NCBI GenBank assembly: GCA_029251165.1
Contig: JAQXDW010000067.1
Location: 62,001 to 126,000 of the forward strand
From: Myxococcota bacterium
Lineage (GTDB): Bacteria; Myxococcota_A; UBA796
Reading direction: 5' to 3'
DNA length: 64,000 nucleotides
Below the pieces are notes generated by a model. That model was not told the DNA's origin, ran no database searches, and worked only from the letters and a program-made list of their open reading frames with translations. Below are positions 1-8,514 of the stretch, one piece after another (the first letter of the stretch is position 1; each line of letters starts with the position of its first letter). Both the position numbers and the translations under genes were made by a program.

Positions 1-126
1 AGCGGAGGGAAGAAACACACGCTCCAGAGACGTATCCGAGAAGCGCACGGCATCGCTGTAGCGGTGCGCTTGATGGGCAACCAGTCCAGCGATGACCAGG
101 ACGACTCCAGGTAGCAGGCGGCTCAA
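1..126 (-). CDS. Partial ORF, N-terminus of a membrane or secreted protein
   Basis: Forty-two codons are open from a TTG at 126 to the window edge. The TTG overlaps the TGA of the upstream glycosyltransferase as TTGA, the same coupling used elsewhere in this window. The peptide starts M-S-R-L-L-P-G-V-V-L-V-I-A-G-L-V-A, a single hydrophobic segment, followed by a polar stretch with W/Y-rich and Leu-rich spacing. It resembles the lumenal tail region of its upstream neighbour, so it may be a TPR-type companion protein, but too little is visible to assign a family. An alternative ATG at 130 in another frame gives a non-hydrophobic Arg/Pro-rich peptide and is less likely. Confidence 0.5.
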   Translation of the reverse strand, partial: MSRLLPGVVLVIAGLVAHQAHRYSDAVRFSDTSLERVFLPSA

Positions 127-1748
127 TCATCCTCCATTTGCATCAAGGACTTGACCTGTGACTCAAGTGGGGTCGCCCCCGCCCATGCTGCACGGAGCTG
201 ATCATATCGTACCGTGTCTCCAGCGCGAAGGTAGATGGCTGCCTGAGCGACCGTGCTGCGGCCGCTGACATCTTCTTGCCCAGCTTCGAGCACACGCTCT
301 GCTTCTTCCCAGTCTCCGGCAGCCGCCAACGCCACCGCCATTCGCCCAACAAAGTCACCGTCCTCCGGACACCCTCGATGCAGTGACCACCATCCGATCT
401 GAGCAGCAAGGGCAGGTCGACGGGTATAGAAGGCAGCGGTAATTGGTGTACCGCAGGCTCCTCGGTACGGAAGCGGATCCGCGAGCGAAGTCATAAACAG
501 GCGCAGCGCAGCATCGCGATCGCCATCTGTGTTGTTGAGAGAGTGTGCGAGGCCGGTGTAGGTGAACGGATCGGGTACATCCCGAGCCGCAGCCGTCCAG
601 AGCTCCCGCTCTTCAGTCCAGTCTGGAACCCGGGTGTGGATCCGAAGAAGACACAGGGGCAGCAGCACGGAAAGAATCCATACACGCCGCTCCGGCAGCA
701 TCGACACAGCCCACAGCACCAGCCCAGCCATCGGGAGATAGAGGTACCGCTCCCCGACGAGTCCCTTCGAGACAATTGGAACAACCGCCGGGAGATAGAA
801 CAGCACAGCGATGCCCAGACCGGAGAACGCAAGCCGCCGCCGCTCACCGCTCACCACGAGCGGCAGCACAGCGAGGGCCGCGAGGAACGAGAGTCCGCCG
901 AGAAGAGTTGGCACCGAGAGCGCGAGCCACTCCAGCGACCACGCGCTGCTCAGGACCGATGGCCAGCCGATCATCATTCCGATGAGGGCCAGAATATGGG
1001 GTGCCCGCTCAGCACTCATTGCCACAGCATCCACCGTCGGGAGGGCTGTCCCCCCAACCTCGCTGATGAACCGAAGCATCAACGCGGCAAGCAGACCGGA
1101 GCTGATCGCGAAGTACCGTCTCCAGCCGAGGGGCCGGCAGCGTGCCCAATCGAGGAGGATGAGCGCGGCAGGAAGGAGGAGGACAGACTCCTTCGCCAGC
1201 AGGGCAAGTCCTGAGAGGATCCCGGCGCCGACAAGGTGCCATCGCCCGTCTCTCTGCTCATCCACAAGCCACAGCGCAAGCAGCGCAAAGGTAGCCGCCA
1301 TCGAGTCGTTGCGTGCAGCAATCCAGACGACCGTCTCCGACTGAATGGGATGAAGTGCGAACAGGGCGGCGCCCATCAGCGCTGCCTTCAGAGAGACGAG
1401 TCGTCTGAGGAGGAGCGAGAGGGAGCCAATCGACAGGAGGTGCCACAGGAGACTGTGGAGGTGGTAGCCAGCCGGCTCCAGGCCAAAGAGGGCGTGGTCA
1501 ATCGCCAGCGAGAGCAGCATCAGCGGCCGATAGTATCCACTGGAGACCACGTCCGCCTCGGTGCTCCAGAGGTCTGTACCGAAGTAGGCGGGGAGCATTC
1601 GGAGGTCCTGGATGAGCGGATTCTCCAGGACTAAGGCACGATCATCCCACACAAAGCCCAGCCCAAGTACACCAACATACGCGGAAAGCGTAAGCAGTGA
1701 GAGCAAGAAGAGACCGGCAGTGAGCCTCGAACTATCGGTACCGAACAT
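123..1748 (-). CDS. GT-C fold membrane glycosyltransferase, TMTC/DUF1736-like
   Basis: This 541-residue protein has about ten hydrophobic segments and then a soluble tail of about 150 residues. The first extracytoplasmic loop carries the acidic pair typical of GT-C lipid-sugar-dependent transferases (F-V-W-D35-D36), followed by G-Y-Y-R-P-L and H-P-I-Q-S-E-T-V-V-W-I-A-A-R-N-D, both characteristic of TMTC/DUF1736-type O-mannosyltransferase-like proteins. The tail has helical repeats resembling degenerate TPRs, as in that family. It probably transfers a sugar from a polyprenyl carrier to a protein or glycan outside the cytoplasmic membrane. It lies directly downstream of pilA on the same strand but beyond a hairpin, so a role in pilin modification is only a hypothesis. 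Start is ATG at 1748. Confidence 0.75.
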   Translation of the reverse strand: MFGTDSSRLTAGLFLLSLLTLSAYVGVLGLGFVWDDRALVLENPLIQDLRMLPAYFGTDLWSTEADVVSSGYYRPLMLLSLAIDHALFGLEPAGYHLHSLLWHLLSIGSLSLLLRRLVSLKAALMGAALFALHPIQSETVVWIAARNDSMAATFALLALWLVDEQRDGRWHLVGAGILSGLALLAKESVLLLPAALILLDWARCRPLGWRRYFAISSGLLAALMLRFISEVGGTALPTVDAVAMSAERAPHILALIGMMIGWPSVLSSAWSLEWLALSVPTLLGGLSFLAALAVLPLVVSGERRRLAFSGLGIAVLFYLPAVVPIVSKGLVGERYLYLPMAGLVLWAVSMLPERRVWILSVLLPLCLLRIHTRVPDWTEERELWTAAARDVPDPFTYTGLAHSLNNTDGDRDAALRLFMTSLADPLPYRGACGTPITAAFYTRRPALAAQIGWWSLHRGCPEDGDFVGRMAVALAAAGDWEEAERVLEAGQEDVSGRSTVAQAAIYLRAGDTVRYDQLRAAWAGATPLESQVKSLMQMEDD

Positions 1749-1772
1749 TGAGATGGACTATCACAACAACAA

Positions 1773-1800
1773 GAGCGGGCGCTCCGAAGAACGCCCGCTC
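1773..1800 (-). terminator. Hairpin terminator downstream of pilA
   Basis: A perfect 9-bp inverted repeat, gagcgggcg / cgcccgctc with a 10-nt loop, is followed in the minus-strand direction by TTGTTGTTGTG. A second smaller hairpin (ctccgc-TGAA-gcggag) lies at 1806-1821, between it and the pilA stop. The arrangement fits termination of the abundant pilA transcript before the glycosyltransferase gene. Confidence 0.7.
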
Positions 1801-1838
1801 AAGATCTCCGCTGAAGCGGAGGGCTCAACTCAACAACG

Positions 1839-2282
1839 TTAGTAGACGTTGTTGTTGGTGGTCGGAACAGTGTTGACCGACTTCTGAGCGGTGTAGGACG
1901 ACATGTCCGAGTTGCCATCGACATCGGAGATGCCGGTCACGCGGAAGTCAGTGGAGCTGAGGGAGACCAGCTTGTACGCGCCACGAACCTTGCCGTCCGG
2001 GGCCCAGCCGATGGTATCGAAAGCGGAGCCAGCGGTCCAGGTAGCCTGAGCCTTGCCGACAGAGGCGCTGGGGTGGAAGCCAGACTGCTCGATGTACTGG
2101 TCAAAAGCTGCGTCGTAAGCGATCTCAGCGGTCTTGATGCCGTCGACGTTGGCGGGGACCTCAGCGCGCTTGGCACGGTACTGCATCGCGACGAAGTTCG
2201 GGATTGCGATGGCAGCGAGGATTCCGATGATTGCGACAACGATCATCAGCTCGACCAGAGTAAAGCCCTTGCGGTTGAACAT
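1839..2282 (-). CDS. pilA: Type IV major pilin precursor PilA
   Basis: The 147-residue prepilin has the class III signal M-F-N-R-K-G cleaved before F-T-L-V-E, with the invariant Glu5 of the mature protein, and then the hydrophobic N-terminal helix (L-M-I-V-V-A-I-I-G-I-L-A-A-I-A-I-P). The open frame extends 20 codons further upstream, but the ATG at 2282 has a strong AAGGAG at 2289-2294 with six-base spacing and gives the normal short leader. The mature part has no cysteine, so the disulfide-bounded D-region of many pilins is absent. It is preceded by a sigma-54 promoter and sits next to pilS and pilR, so transcription is probably PilS-PilR dependent. It is the structural subunit of pili used for adhesion or twitching. 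Confidence 0.95.
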   Translation of the reverse strand: MFNRKGFTLVELMIVVAIIGILAAIAIPNFVAMQYRAKRAEVPANVDGIKTAEIAYDAAFDQYIEQSGFHPSASVGKAQATWTAGSAFDTIGWAPDGKVRGAYKLVSLSSTDFRVTGISDVDGNSDMSSYTAQKSVNTVPTTNNNVY

Positions 2283-2350
2283 GTTGTGCTCCTTGTGTGA
2301 CGGGAAGGCCCGTTGTGAGGTTGTGAAATGTCTTGTATGCAATCTCTATT

Positions 2351-2366
2351 AGCAAAGACTGTTCCA
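2351..2366 (-). promoter_or_regulatory. Sigma-54 (-24/-12) promoter of pilA
   Basis: On the minus strand the sequence reads TGGAACAGTCTTTGCT, placing GG (2365-2364) exactly ten bases before GC (2353-2352), against the consensus TGGCAC-N5-TTGC. Transcription would start near 2340 and leave a leader of about 55 nt. PilR homologues activate pilA through RpoN in Pseudomonas and Myxococcus, and an NtrC-type PilR is encoded immediately upstream. Confidence 0.8.
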
Positions 2367-2418
2367 CCCCACAAAATAACCAATATTCACCGTTCACCCG
2401 TCAGAAGGGGATGCGAGG

Positions 2419-2485
2419 TGACGTTTTGCGTCAGTCTTAATGTGACAAGAACTGTCAGGAGTGACGTTATGGACACGCTGTGTCA
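2419..2485. promoter_or_regulatory. Three dyad elements upstream of pilA, candidate PilR sites
   Basis: Three copies of a dyad of the form TGAC-N7-GTCA are visible: TGACG-ttttg-CGTCA (2419-2433), TGACA-agaac-TGTCA (2443-2457) and GGACA-cgctg-TGTCA (2471-2485, one mismatch). Their centres are 24 and 28 bp apart and lie about 85 to 140 bp upstream of the predicted start of transcription, the usual place for enhancer-binding proteins. The third copy covers the stop codon of pilR. Assignment to PilR is inferred from position and from the TGTC-type boxes described for Pseudomonas PilR. Confidence 0.65.
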
Positions 2486-3883
2486 GCCTCCCTCGCTCAG
2501 GTCAAACTTCGCGAGACGATAGCGAAAGGAGCGAAAGCTCATCTTTAACAGGCGAGCCGCCTTGGTCCGGTTTCCATCCGCCGCCTCAAGCGCCAGGCGC
2601 AGCCACTTCTGCTCGACACGCGCCAGGAGCACGTCAAGATCAAGTCCTTGCTCGGGAAAGGCCTCCGGCTCAGAGAGGGATGCAGCCGTCTGGTGGTTCT
2701 TTCGCACCACCGCAGGAAGATCCTCGGGCTGGATAATGCTGCCCGGGCAGAGCGCGACCGCGCGCTCCATCATGTTCTGCAGCTCGCGGACGTTGCCTGG
2801 GTAGGACCAAAACTGAGCGAGCCGCATCGCCTCAGCGGAGAGGCCAACGACGCTCTTTCCGTACTCCTTGGAGTACCGCCGGGTGAAGAAGCGAATCAGC
2901 TCTGGAATGTCCTCGGTCCGCGCGCGAAGCGGCGGCATCGGGACCTGTACCACATTGAGCCGATAGTAGAGGTCCTCGCGAAAGCTCCCCTCGCGAACGA
3001 TGCCCTCCAGGTCGGCGTTGCTCGCAGCAATGACCCGGACATTGACGGAGACCTCACGCACACTGCCGACCGGCGTAAACCGCTGCTCCTGGAGCACCCG
3101 GAGCAGCTTGACCTGCGCGGAGAGGGGCAGAGAGTTGACCTCATCGAGGAACACGGTCCCGCCATCTGCAGCCTCAAAGAGACCGACCTTGTCAGCGACC
3201 GCTCCAGTAAAGCTGCCCTTCTTGTGCCCAAACAGCTCGCTCTCGACCAGATTCTCTGGGATCGCGCCACAGTTGATCGGCACAAAGGCCTCGCTGGAAC
3301 GCTGACCGTTGTCATGGATGGCCCGGGCAATCAGCTCCTTGCCCGTCCCGCTCTCGCCGATGATGAGGCAGTTGATGCGGTTGTTCATCACCCGCCGGAT
3401 GAGATCGTAGATGCGCATCATCGCCGGAGAAGATCCGACGAGGTTGCCGAAGTGGAGATGGTTGGCCAGGCTGCTCTTCAGGCGGGTGTTCTCAGCAGCA
3501 AGCTCTGCCAGCCCCAGGGCACGCCGAACAACCAGGCGCAGCTCGTCGTTGTTAAACGGCTTGCGCACGTAGTTCGCCGCGCCGAGCTTCATCGCCTCGA
3601 TCGCGGTCTCTTCGGTTCCGTAGCCCGTCACGACGACGACCTGGAGGTCCTTGCTGAGACGGGCAGCGCGCATGTGTGCCTTCTGGAGAAGCTCAAGACC
3701 GCTGGCACCAGGAAGGTTCATGTCAGTCAGGAGCAGCTCAGGCCATGCCTCCTCCATCATGAGCAGCGCCTGCTCCGCCGTCGAGGCAACCTCGACGACA
3801 TAGCCGTCCCGCTCAAGCAGAATGGTCAGGAACTCACGCATGGAGAGTTCGTCATCAACAACGAGGACCCGCTCACCGGACAT
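2483..3883 (-). CDS. pilR: Sigma-54-dependent response regulator PilR
   Basis: This NtrC-family regulator of 466 residues has three domains. A receiver domain (1-120) carries V-L-V-V-D-D-E and the phosphoacceptor Asp54 in L-L-L-T-D-M-N-L-P. A AAA+ domain has Walker A G-E-S-G-T-G-K-E near 177-183, the sigma-54 loop G-S-F-T-G-A near 223-228 (Ser for the usual Ala) and Walker B G-G-T-V-F-L-D-E. A C-terminal Fis-type helix-turn-helix reads N-R-T-K-A-A-R-L-L-K-M-S. The open frame continues upstream into pilS, but family length favours the ATG at 3883; an ATG at 3895, two bases past the pilS stop, is the alternative. It should be phosphorylated by PilS and activate pilA. Confidence 0.95.
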   Translation of the reverse strand: MSGERVLVVDDELSMREFLTILLERDGYVVEVASTAEQALLMMEEAWPELLLTDMNLPGASGLELLQKAHMRAARLSKDLQVVVVTGYGTEETAIEAMKLGAANYVRKPFNNDELRLVVRRALGLAELAAENTRLKSSLANHLHFGNLVGSSPAMMRIYDLIRRVMNNRINCLIIGESGTGKELIARAIHDNGQRSSEAFVPINCGAIPENLVESELFGHKKGSFTGAVADKVGLFEAADGGTVFLDEVNSLPLSAQVKLLRVLQEQRFTPVGSVREVSVNVRVIAASNADLEGIVREGSFREDLYYRLNVVQVPMPPLRARTEDIPELIRFFTRRYSKEYGKSVVGLSAEAMRLAQFWSYPGNVRELQNMMERAVALCPGSIIQPEDLPAVVRKNHQTAASLSEPEAFPEQGLDLDVLLARVEQKWLRLALEAADGNRTKAARLLKMSFRSFRYRLAKFDLSEGG

Positions 3884-3896
3884 GGCTTCTCTCATC

Positions 3897-5435
3897 TTAG
3901 TTCTTGGGGTGTAGTGGCATCCGAACAAAGAAGGTCGTCCCCTCTTCCTCACGACTCTCGACACTGACAGTGCCGCCGTGCGCCCGGACAATTCGGTCGA
4001 CGTTGGCGAGCCCCAGCCCGGTGCCACCGGTTCGGGTCGTGTAGAACGGATCAAAGATTCGCAGCAGCTTCTCCGCAGCGATCCCCACGCCATTGTCGCT
4101 GACCGCAATCTGGGTGTCTCCAGACTCTTCAAGTATCGACACCCTGATCTCGATCTTGCCGTCGTCTCCAGTGGCATGGGCTGCGTTGATCAGCAGGTTC
4201 CAGATCACCTGCTGGAAGCGCCCGAAGTCGAGGAAGAGCGTCGGAGTTGCATCGAAGTGATGGGTGAGGTTCTTGCCATGACAGCGCGGATCATTGGCGA
4301 AGGTCGCGAGGACCTCTTCAATGATGAGGGTGGGCTTGCACATCATCTGGCTCAGCTGCAGCGGACGCGCGGAGGTGAGGAAGTCTTCGACCAGCTGGTC
4401 TAAGCGATGAACCTCCCTGAGGATGATGCGGTGAAGGGGGTTGGCGTTGTGCTCCTGAAGCAACTGGACGGAGCCGGAGAGGCTGGCGAGAGGATTGCGG
4501 ATCTCATGGGCGAGGCTGGCCGCCAGCCGGCCAACCGCAGCGAGGCGCTCGTCTCGCTCAAGGACAGACTCCATCTCACGGAGGCGGGTGATGTCCTCGA
4601 CAATGAAGATCTCTCCCCCCCCCTCACGCGGGGCTCGCTGACAGGACATCCACCGCGCCCCCTCTCCGTCTCCCAGTCGCTGCTCCCAGCGCTCCTCTTC
4701 GTGACTAAAGACCGCCTCAATCGGCTGACGAATCATCGCGCCGAGCAGCGCCTGGGTTGCAGCGTTCTGGCTGTCAAAGATGCCATCCCGTGACGAGAGA
4801 ACCGCAACCGGGAGCTGCTCGAGCAGCTCCGAGTGCTCTTTCTCCAGGAGCCGGACCCGGTCGAGGGCCGCAGTGAGGTCCTTGCGAGACACCAAGCCGA
4901 CGGAGAGAAAGCCGACCAGAATGAGCCCAAAGATGCGGACGAGAACCTGGGAATACAGCAGAAGGCTGTCTGGACTGAGATCCCAGTTGAGGACCCCCAT
5001 CAGCCCCGCCATTGCGATCCCGCCGTAGGCAACCACATCCACCGCCGCGACAACGACAACGCCCAGCGAGGGCAGCAGCCGCGCAGCAGCCACGATGCTC
5101 ATAAAATAGATGACGAAGTAGGTGCTGTCGGGGTTGCTCGCCAGCGAGATGAGGGCCGTCGCAAACACTGTGTCCAAGGCCATCTGAGACCAGAGGAACC
5201 AAGTGGTCCGTCCGTAGCGACGAACAAACGCGGCGCTCACACCCATCGCAAGACAAGTCAGCGCAGAGAGCCGGAAGGCCAGGATCCAGCCGGCCCACAT
5301 CTGCGGCGGACTGCGCAAGACGAACACCGTCGCCAGCGCCAGCAGCGCGAGGCCGAGGAGCAGCCTCAGGAAGATGTACCCCTCGATCGGCGACTCAAAC
5401 AGGGCCGGTCGATGAGCGGTCTCCGCTCCGTTCAC
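3897..5435 (-). CDS. pilS: Sensor histidine kinase PilS
   Basis: The 512-residue membrane kinase has six transmembrane segments in about the first 185 residues, as in PilS, then a PAS-like domain (about 200-285), a HisKA domain with His310 in [10 protein letters not shown], and a HATPase_c domain with [15 protein letters not shown] and G-T-G-L-G-L-A. The start is GTG at 5435, whose last bases form the TGA of pilC (GTGA), so translation is coupled. In the known PilS-PilR pair the kinase senses pilin abundance in the inner membrane and controls PilR phosphorylation. Confidence 0.93.
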   Translation of the reverse strand: MNGAETAHRPALFESPIEGYIFLRLLLGLALLALATVFVLRSPPQMWAGWILAFRLSALTCLAMGVSAAFVRRYGRTTWFLWSQMALDTVFATALISLASNPDSTYFVIYFMSIVAAARLLPSLGVVVVAAVDVVAYGGIAMAGLMGVLNWDLSPDSLLLYSQVLVRIFGLILVGFLSVGLVSRKDLTAALDRVRLLEKEHSELLEQLPVAVLSSRDGIFDSQNAATQALLGAMIRQPIEAVFSHEEERWEQRLGDGEGARWMSCQRAPREGGGEIFIVEDITRLREMESVLERDERLAAVGRLAASLAHEIRNPLASLSGSVQLLQEHNANPLHRIILREVHRLDQLVEDFLTSARPLQLSQMMCKPTLIIEEVLATFANDPRCHGKNLTHHFDATPTLFLDFGRFQQVIWNLLINAAHATGDDGKIEIRVSILEESGDTQIAVSDNGVGIAAEKLLRIFDPFYTTRTGGTGLGLANVDRIVRAHGGTVSVESREEEGTTFFVRMPLHPKN

Positions 5436-6646
5436 CCGACGTTACTGGCCATCGAGAAGATGGGCATGTACATCGCAATGACGAGACCACCGATGACGAT
5501 ACCGAGGAACACCATGATCATCGGCTCGAGCATGCTGGTGAGGGTCTCCACAGCCTGGTCGACCTCGTCTTCATAGAAGTCCGCGACCTTGTTGAGCATG
5601 ACGTCGAGTGCACCCGTGGCCTCACCGACGTTGATCATCTGACAGACCATCTCTGGAAACACGCCGGTCTCCAGGAGCGGCTCGGAGATGCTGCGTCCCT
5701 CGGAGATGCTCTCTCTGACCTTGCCGATGGCGTTCTCGATGACCTTATTTCCAGCAGTACGACCGCAGATGTCCAGCGCCTCAAGGATCGGAACACCTGA
5801 GGAGATCATGGTTCCGAGGGTCCGACAGAATCGCGCCACCGCGACCTTGGTGAGGAGATCACCGAACACCGGAAGCTTGAGCGAGACGCGGTCAATGAGG
5901 AGTCGGCCTCGCTTGTTGCGGTACATGAACCGGAAGCCGAAGATGATCCCGGCAATGGCAAGGACGATGATCAGGAAGTTTGCCTGCAGCCACTTGGAGA
6001 GATCAATGACGAACTGAGTGGGCGCCGGCAGCGCACCACCGAAGTCTGCAAACATCGTCTCGAAGGTGGGAACAACCTTCAGCAGAAGGATCGCAACAAC
6101 ACCGACTGCGACCACGACCGTGATGAGCGGGTACATCAGCGCGCCCTTGATCTGGCGCTTGAGCTTGTCGGCCTTCTCGAGGTAGACCGCGAGTCGGTTG
6201 AGGATGGTGTCGAGGATTCCGCCGACCTCTCCAGCCGCGATCATGTTGCGGTAGAGGTCATCAAAAGTCGCTGGGAAGCGCTTGAGCGCATCGGCGAAGG
6301 TGGTCCCGCTCTCGACAGACTCCTTGATGCTCGAGAGTTCTTCTCGAAATGTTGGATTCGCTGCCTGCTTGGCCTGGATGTCGAGGCACTGCACGAGCGG
6401 CAGGCCAGAGTCGATCATGGTGGCAAACTGTCGGGTGAAGAGCACGAGGTCTTTGGTGGTGACCTTGGGCTTGAGGAACGCCGGCATCGGGATGTTGATG
6501 TCACCGCCACCCGATGCCTTCAGCTTGGTGGGGTTGATGCTCATCTTGCGCAGTTGGGCACGGGCCGCGTTCTGATCAGCAGCCTCGATCTTTCCCTTCT
6601 TGACCTCACCACCGGCGGTTCGTCCCTCGTAGGCGAATTTCGGCAT
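5432..6646 (-). CDS. pilC: Type IV pilus inner-membrane platform protein PilC
   Basis: The 404-residue protein has the GspF/PilC layout: a short cytoplasmic N-terminus (F-A-Y-E-G-R-T-A-G-G), then two homologous T2SF domains each ending in hydrophobic helices. Signature stretches include F-T-R-Q-F-A-T-M-I-D-S-G-L-P-L, F-C-R-T-L-G-T-M-I-S-S-G-V-P-I and a final E-P-M-I-M-V-F-L-G-I-V-I-G-G. The ATG at 6646 follows a GGAG nine bases upstream. It couples the assembly ATPase to pilin insertion. No pilT lies between pilB and pilC, unlike in Myxococcus. Confidence 0.95.
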   Translation of the reverse strand: MPKFAYEGRTAGGEVKKGKIEAADQNAARAQLRKMSINPTKLKASGGGDINIPMPAFLKPKVTTKDLVLFTRQFATMIDSGLPLVQCLDIQAKQAANPTFREELSSIKESVESGTTFADALKRFPATFDDLYRNMIAAGEVGGILDTILNRLAVYLEKADKLKRQIKGALMYPLITVVVAVGVVAILLLKVVPTFETMFADFGGALPAPTQFVIDLSKWLQANFLIIVLAIAGIIFGFRFMYRNKRGRLLIDRVSLKLPVFGDLLTKVAVARFCRTLGTMISSGVPILEALDICGRTAGNKVIENAIGKVRESISEGRSISEPLLETGVFPEMVCQMINVGEATGALDVMLNKVADFYEDEVDQAVETLTSMLEPMIMVFLGIVIGGLVIAMYMPIFSMASNVG

Positions 6647-6725
6647 GGTTCTTCACTCCAGGTGGCAGCGTACATGGGAGCCATCAGGGTTGACAAGTCT
6701 GCTGTTTGGGCCGCGGAGAAGCGGC

Positions 6726-8441
6726 TCAGTCTGCAGCGGTCGCGCGCACAACTTCTTCGATGGAGGTCCAGCCCTCACCGAGCTTGGAGAGGGCTGACAT
6801 CCGGAGCGTCTTCATTCCCTGACGAATCGCTTCGCGCTTCAGCTCCAAGGTCGAGGCACCATTGAGGATGAACTCGCGGAGCTCGTCCTTCATGATCATG
6901 ATCTCGTAGACTGCAATTCGGCCCTTATAACCAGTATTGTTACAAGTCCGGCAGCCTGCACCGCGCTGCACCTGGTAGTCGCCGGTGTTCTCCGGTGGAA
7001 CCCCAAGCTCGATGAGGACCGGAGCATCGACCTCGATGGGCTCCTTGCAGTCCTTGCAGAGCTTTCTGACCAGACGCTGGGCACCGATGAGGTTGACCGA
7101 GGAGGCCACCAGGAACGGCTCGATGCCCATGTTCAGCATCCGGCTGACCGAGGACGGAGCGTCGTTGGTGTGGAGCGTTGAGAGAACAAGGTGACCGGTG
7201 AGTGCAGCCTTGACACCAATCTCAGCGGTCTCGAAGTCCCGGATCTCACCGACCATGATGACGTCGGGGTCCTGCCGGAGGAAGCAGCGCAGGGCTGAGG
7301 CGAAATTGAGTCCGATGTCGTCGTGCATCTGCACCTGATTGATCCCGAAGAGGTTGAACTCGATCGGATCTTCAGCGGTACAGATGTTGGTGGTCGACTT
7401 GTTGAGCTCGGAGAGCGTCGAGTAGAGCGTGGTGGTCTTTCCAGAGCCGGTCGGCCCGGTGATCAAGATCATGCCGAACGGCTTGCGAATCTCCTGCTTG
7501 AACTCCGCGAGGATCTGCTCCTCGAAGCCGAGCTTGGTCATGTCGAGCTGGAGGTTGGACTTGTCGAGGAGACGAAGAACAATCTTCTCCCCCCACAGCA
7601 CTGGGCAGACACTGACGCGGAAGTCCATCTCCTTGCCGCGGCCCATCTTCATCTTGATGCGGCCATCCTGGGGAAGACGCCGCTCGGCGATGTCGAGGTT
7701 GCTCATGATCTTCACGCGAGAGGTGATCGCGGACTTGAGCTTGACCGGCGGCTTCATGACCTCATAGAGCACGCCGTCGATCCGGTACCGGATGCGGAGC
7801 TGCTTCTCATAGGGCTCGATGTGAATGTCCGAAGCGTTCTTGCGGATCGCATCGAGCAGGATGAGGTTGACCAGCTTGACGACCGGGGCCTCACCGGCGG
7901 ACTTCTCAAGATCCAGGACGTTGATGTCCTCGTCGACGTCCTCGGCGAATTCGAAGTCCTCCTCTTCGTCACCCACGAAGTCCATCATGACCTCGTCGAA
8001 GCTGACCTCAGAGGTGTAGCACTTCTCGATCGTCTCCGCGATTGCCTGCTCAGAAGCTACGACAACCTCGATCTGAAACTTGGTGATGAACTTGATGTCG
8101 TCGATGGCGTAGATGTTCGACGGATCGGCCATCGCCACGATGAGGGTGCTGCCCGTCTTGTTGATCGGAACCACCTGGTGGCGGGTCACGACCTCCTTGG
8201 GAATGATCTTGAGGACCTCAGGATCGATCTCAAACTCAGCGAGATTAATCGAAGGAACGCCATACTGAGACGAGAGGAACGCCGTCAGCTCGTTCTCTTC
8301 GATGTAGCCCAGCCTGGTGAGCTCATGACCGAGGCGACCGCCAGTGTTGCGCTGGGCATCGACTGCCCGCTTGAGCTGGAGGGGGGTGATGAGCTGCTCT
8401 TTGACCAGAAGCTCGCCCAGACGGCTGGTGTCACGCGCCAT
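6726..8441 (-). CDS. pilB: Type IV pilus assembly ATPase PilB
   Basis: This 571-residue GspE/PilB-family hexameric ATPase starts with an MshEN domain (residues 7-70, with R-L-G-E-L-L and R-L-G-H-E-L-T-R-L-G repeats), the type that binds c-di-GMP in related extension ATPases. An acidic linker (about 150-180) precedes the ATPase core, which has Walker A G-P-T-G-S-G-K-T-T (329-337), the Asp box, Walker B R-Q-D-P-D-V-I-M-V-G-E-I-R-D and a four-cysteine zinc element (C-K-D-C ... C-R-T-C). It powers pilus extension. A GAGAGGAA element precedes the ATG. It is the first gene of the pil block on this strand and is followed 79 nt later by pilC. Confidence 0.95.
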   Translation of the reverse strand: MARDTSRLGELLVKEQLITPLQLKRAVDAQRNTGGRLGHELTRLGYIEENELTAFLSSQYGVPSINLAEFEIDPEVLKIIPKEVVTRHQVVPINKTGSTLIVAMADPSNIYAIDDIKFITKFQIEVVVASEQAIAETIEKCYTSEVSFDEVMMDFVGDEEEDFEFAEDVDEDINVLDLEKSAGEAPVVKLVNLILLDAIRKNASDIHIEPYEKQLRIRYRIDGVLYEVMKPPVKLKSAITSRVKIMSNLDIAERRLPQDGRIKMKMGRGKEMDFRVSVCPVLWGEKIVLRLLDKSNLQLDMTKLGFEEQILAEFKQEIRKPFGMILITGPTGSGKTTTLYSTLSELNKSTTNICTAEDPIEFNLFGINQVQMHDDIGLNFASALRCFLRQDPDVIMVGEIRDFETAEIGVKAALTGHLVLSTLHTNDAPSSVSRMLNMGIEPFLVASSVNLIGAQRLVRKLCKDCKEPIEVDAPVLIELGVPPENTGDYQVQRGAGCRTCNNTGYKGRIAVYEIMIMKDELREFILNGASTLELKREAIRQGMKTLRMSALSKLGEGWTSIEEVVRATAAD

Positions 8442-8514
8442 GATTCCTCTCGATGATGGGACTGGAGCGGAATCCTACAGCATGTCGCCGATGCCGTGGG
8501 AAAAGCATCCCGTC

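Noticed and set aside
2648..3967. 439-codon plus-strand frame antisense to pilR
   Set aside because: It lies wholly opposite a clear pilR, has no domain, and is rich in His/Arg/Leu as expected for the complement of a GC-rich gene.
7323..8456. 377-codon plus-strand frame antisense to pilB
   Set aside because: Leu/Asp/Val-biased shadow of pilB, without ribosome-binding site or recognisable motif.
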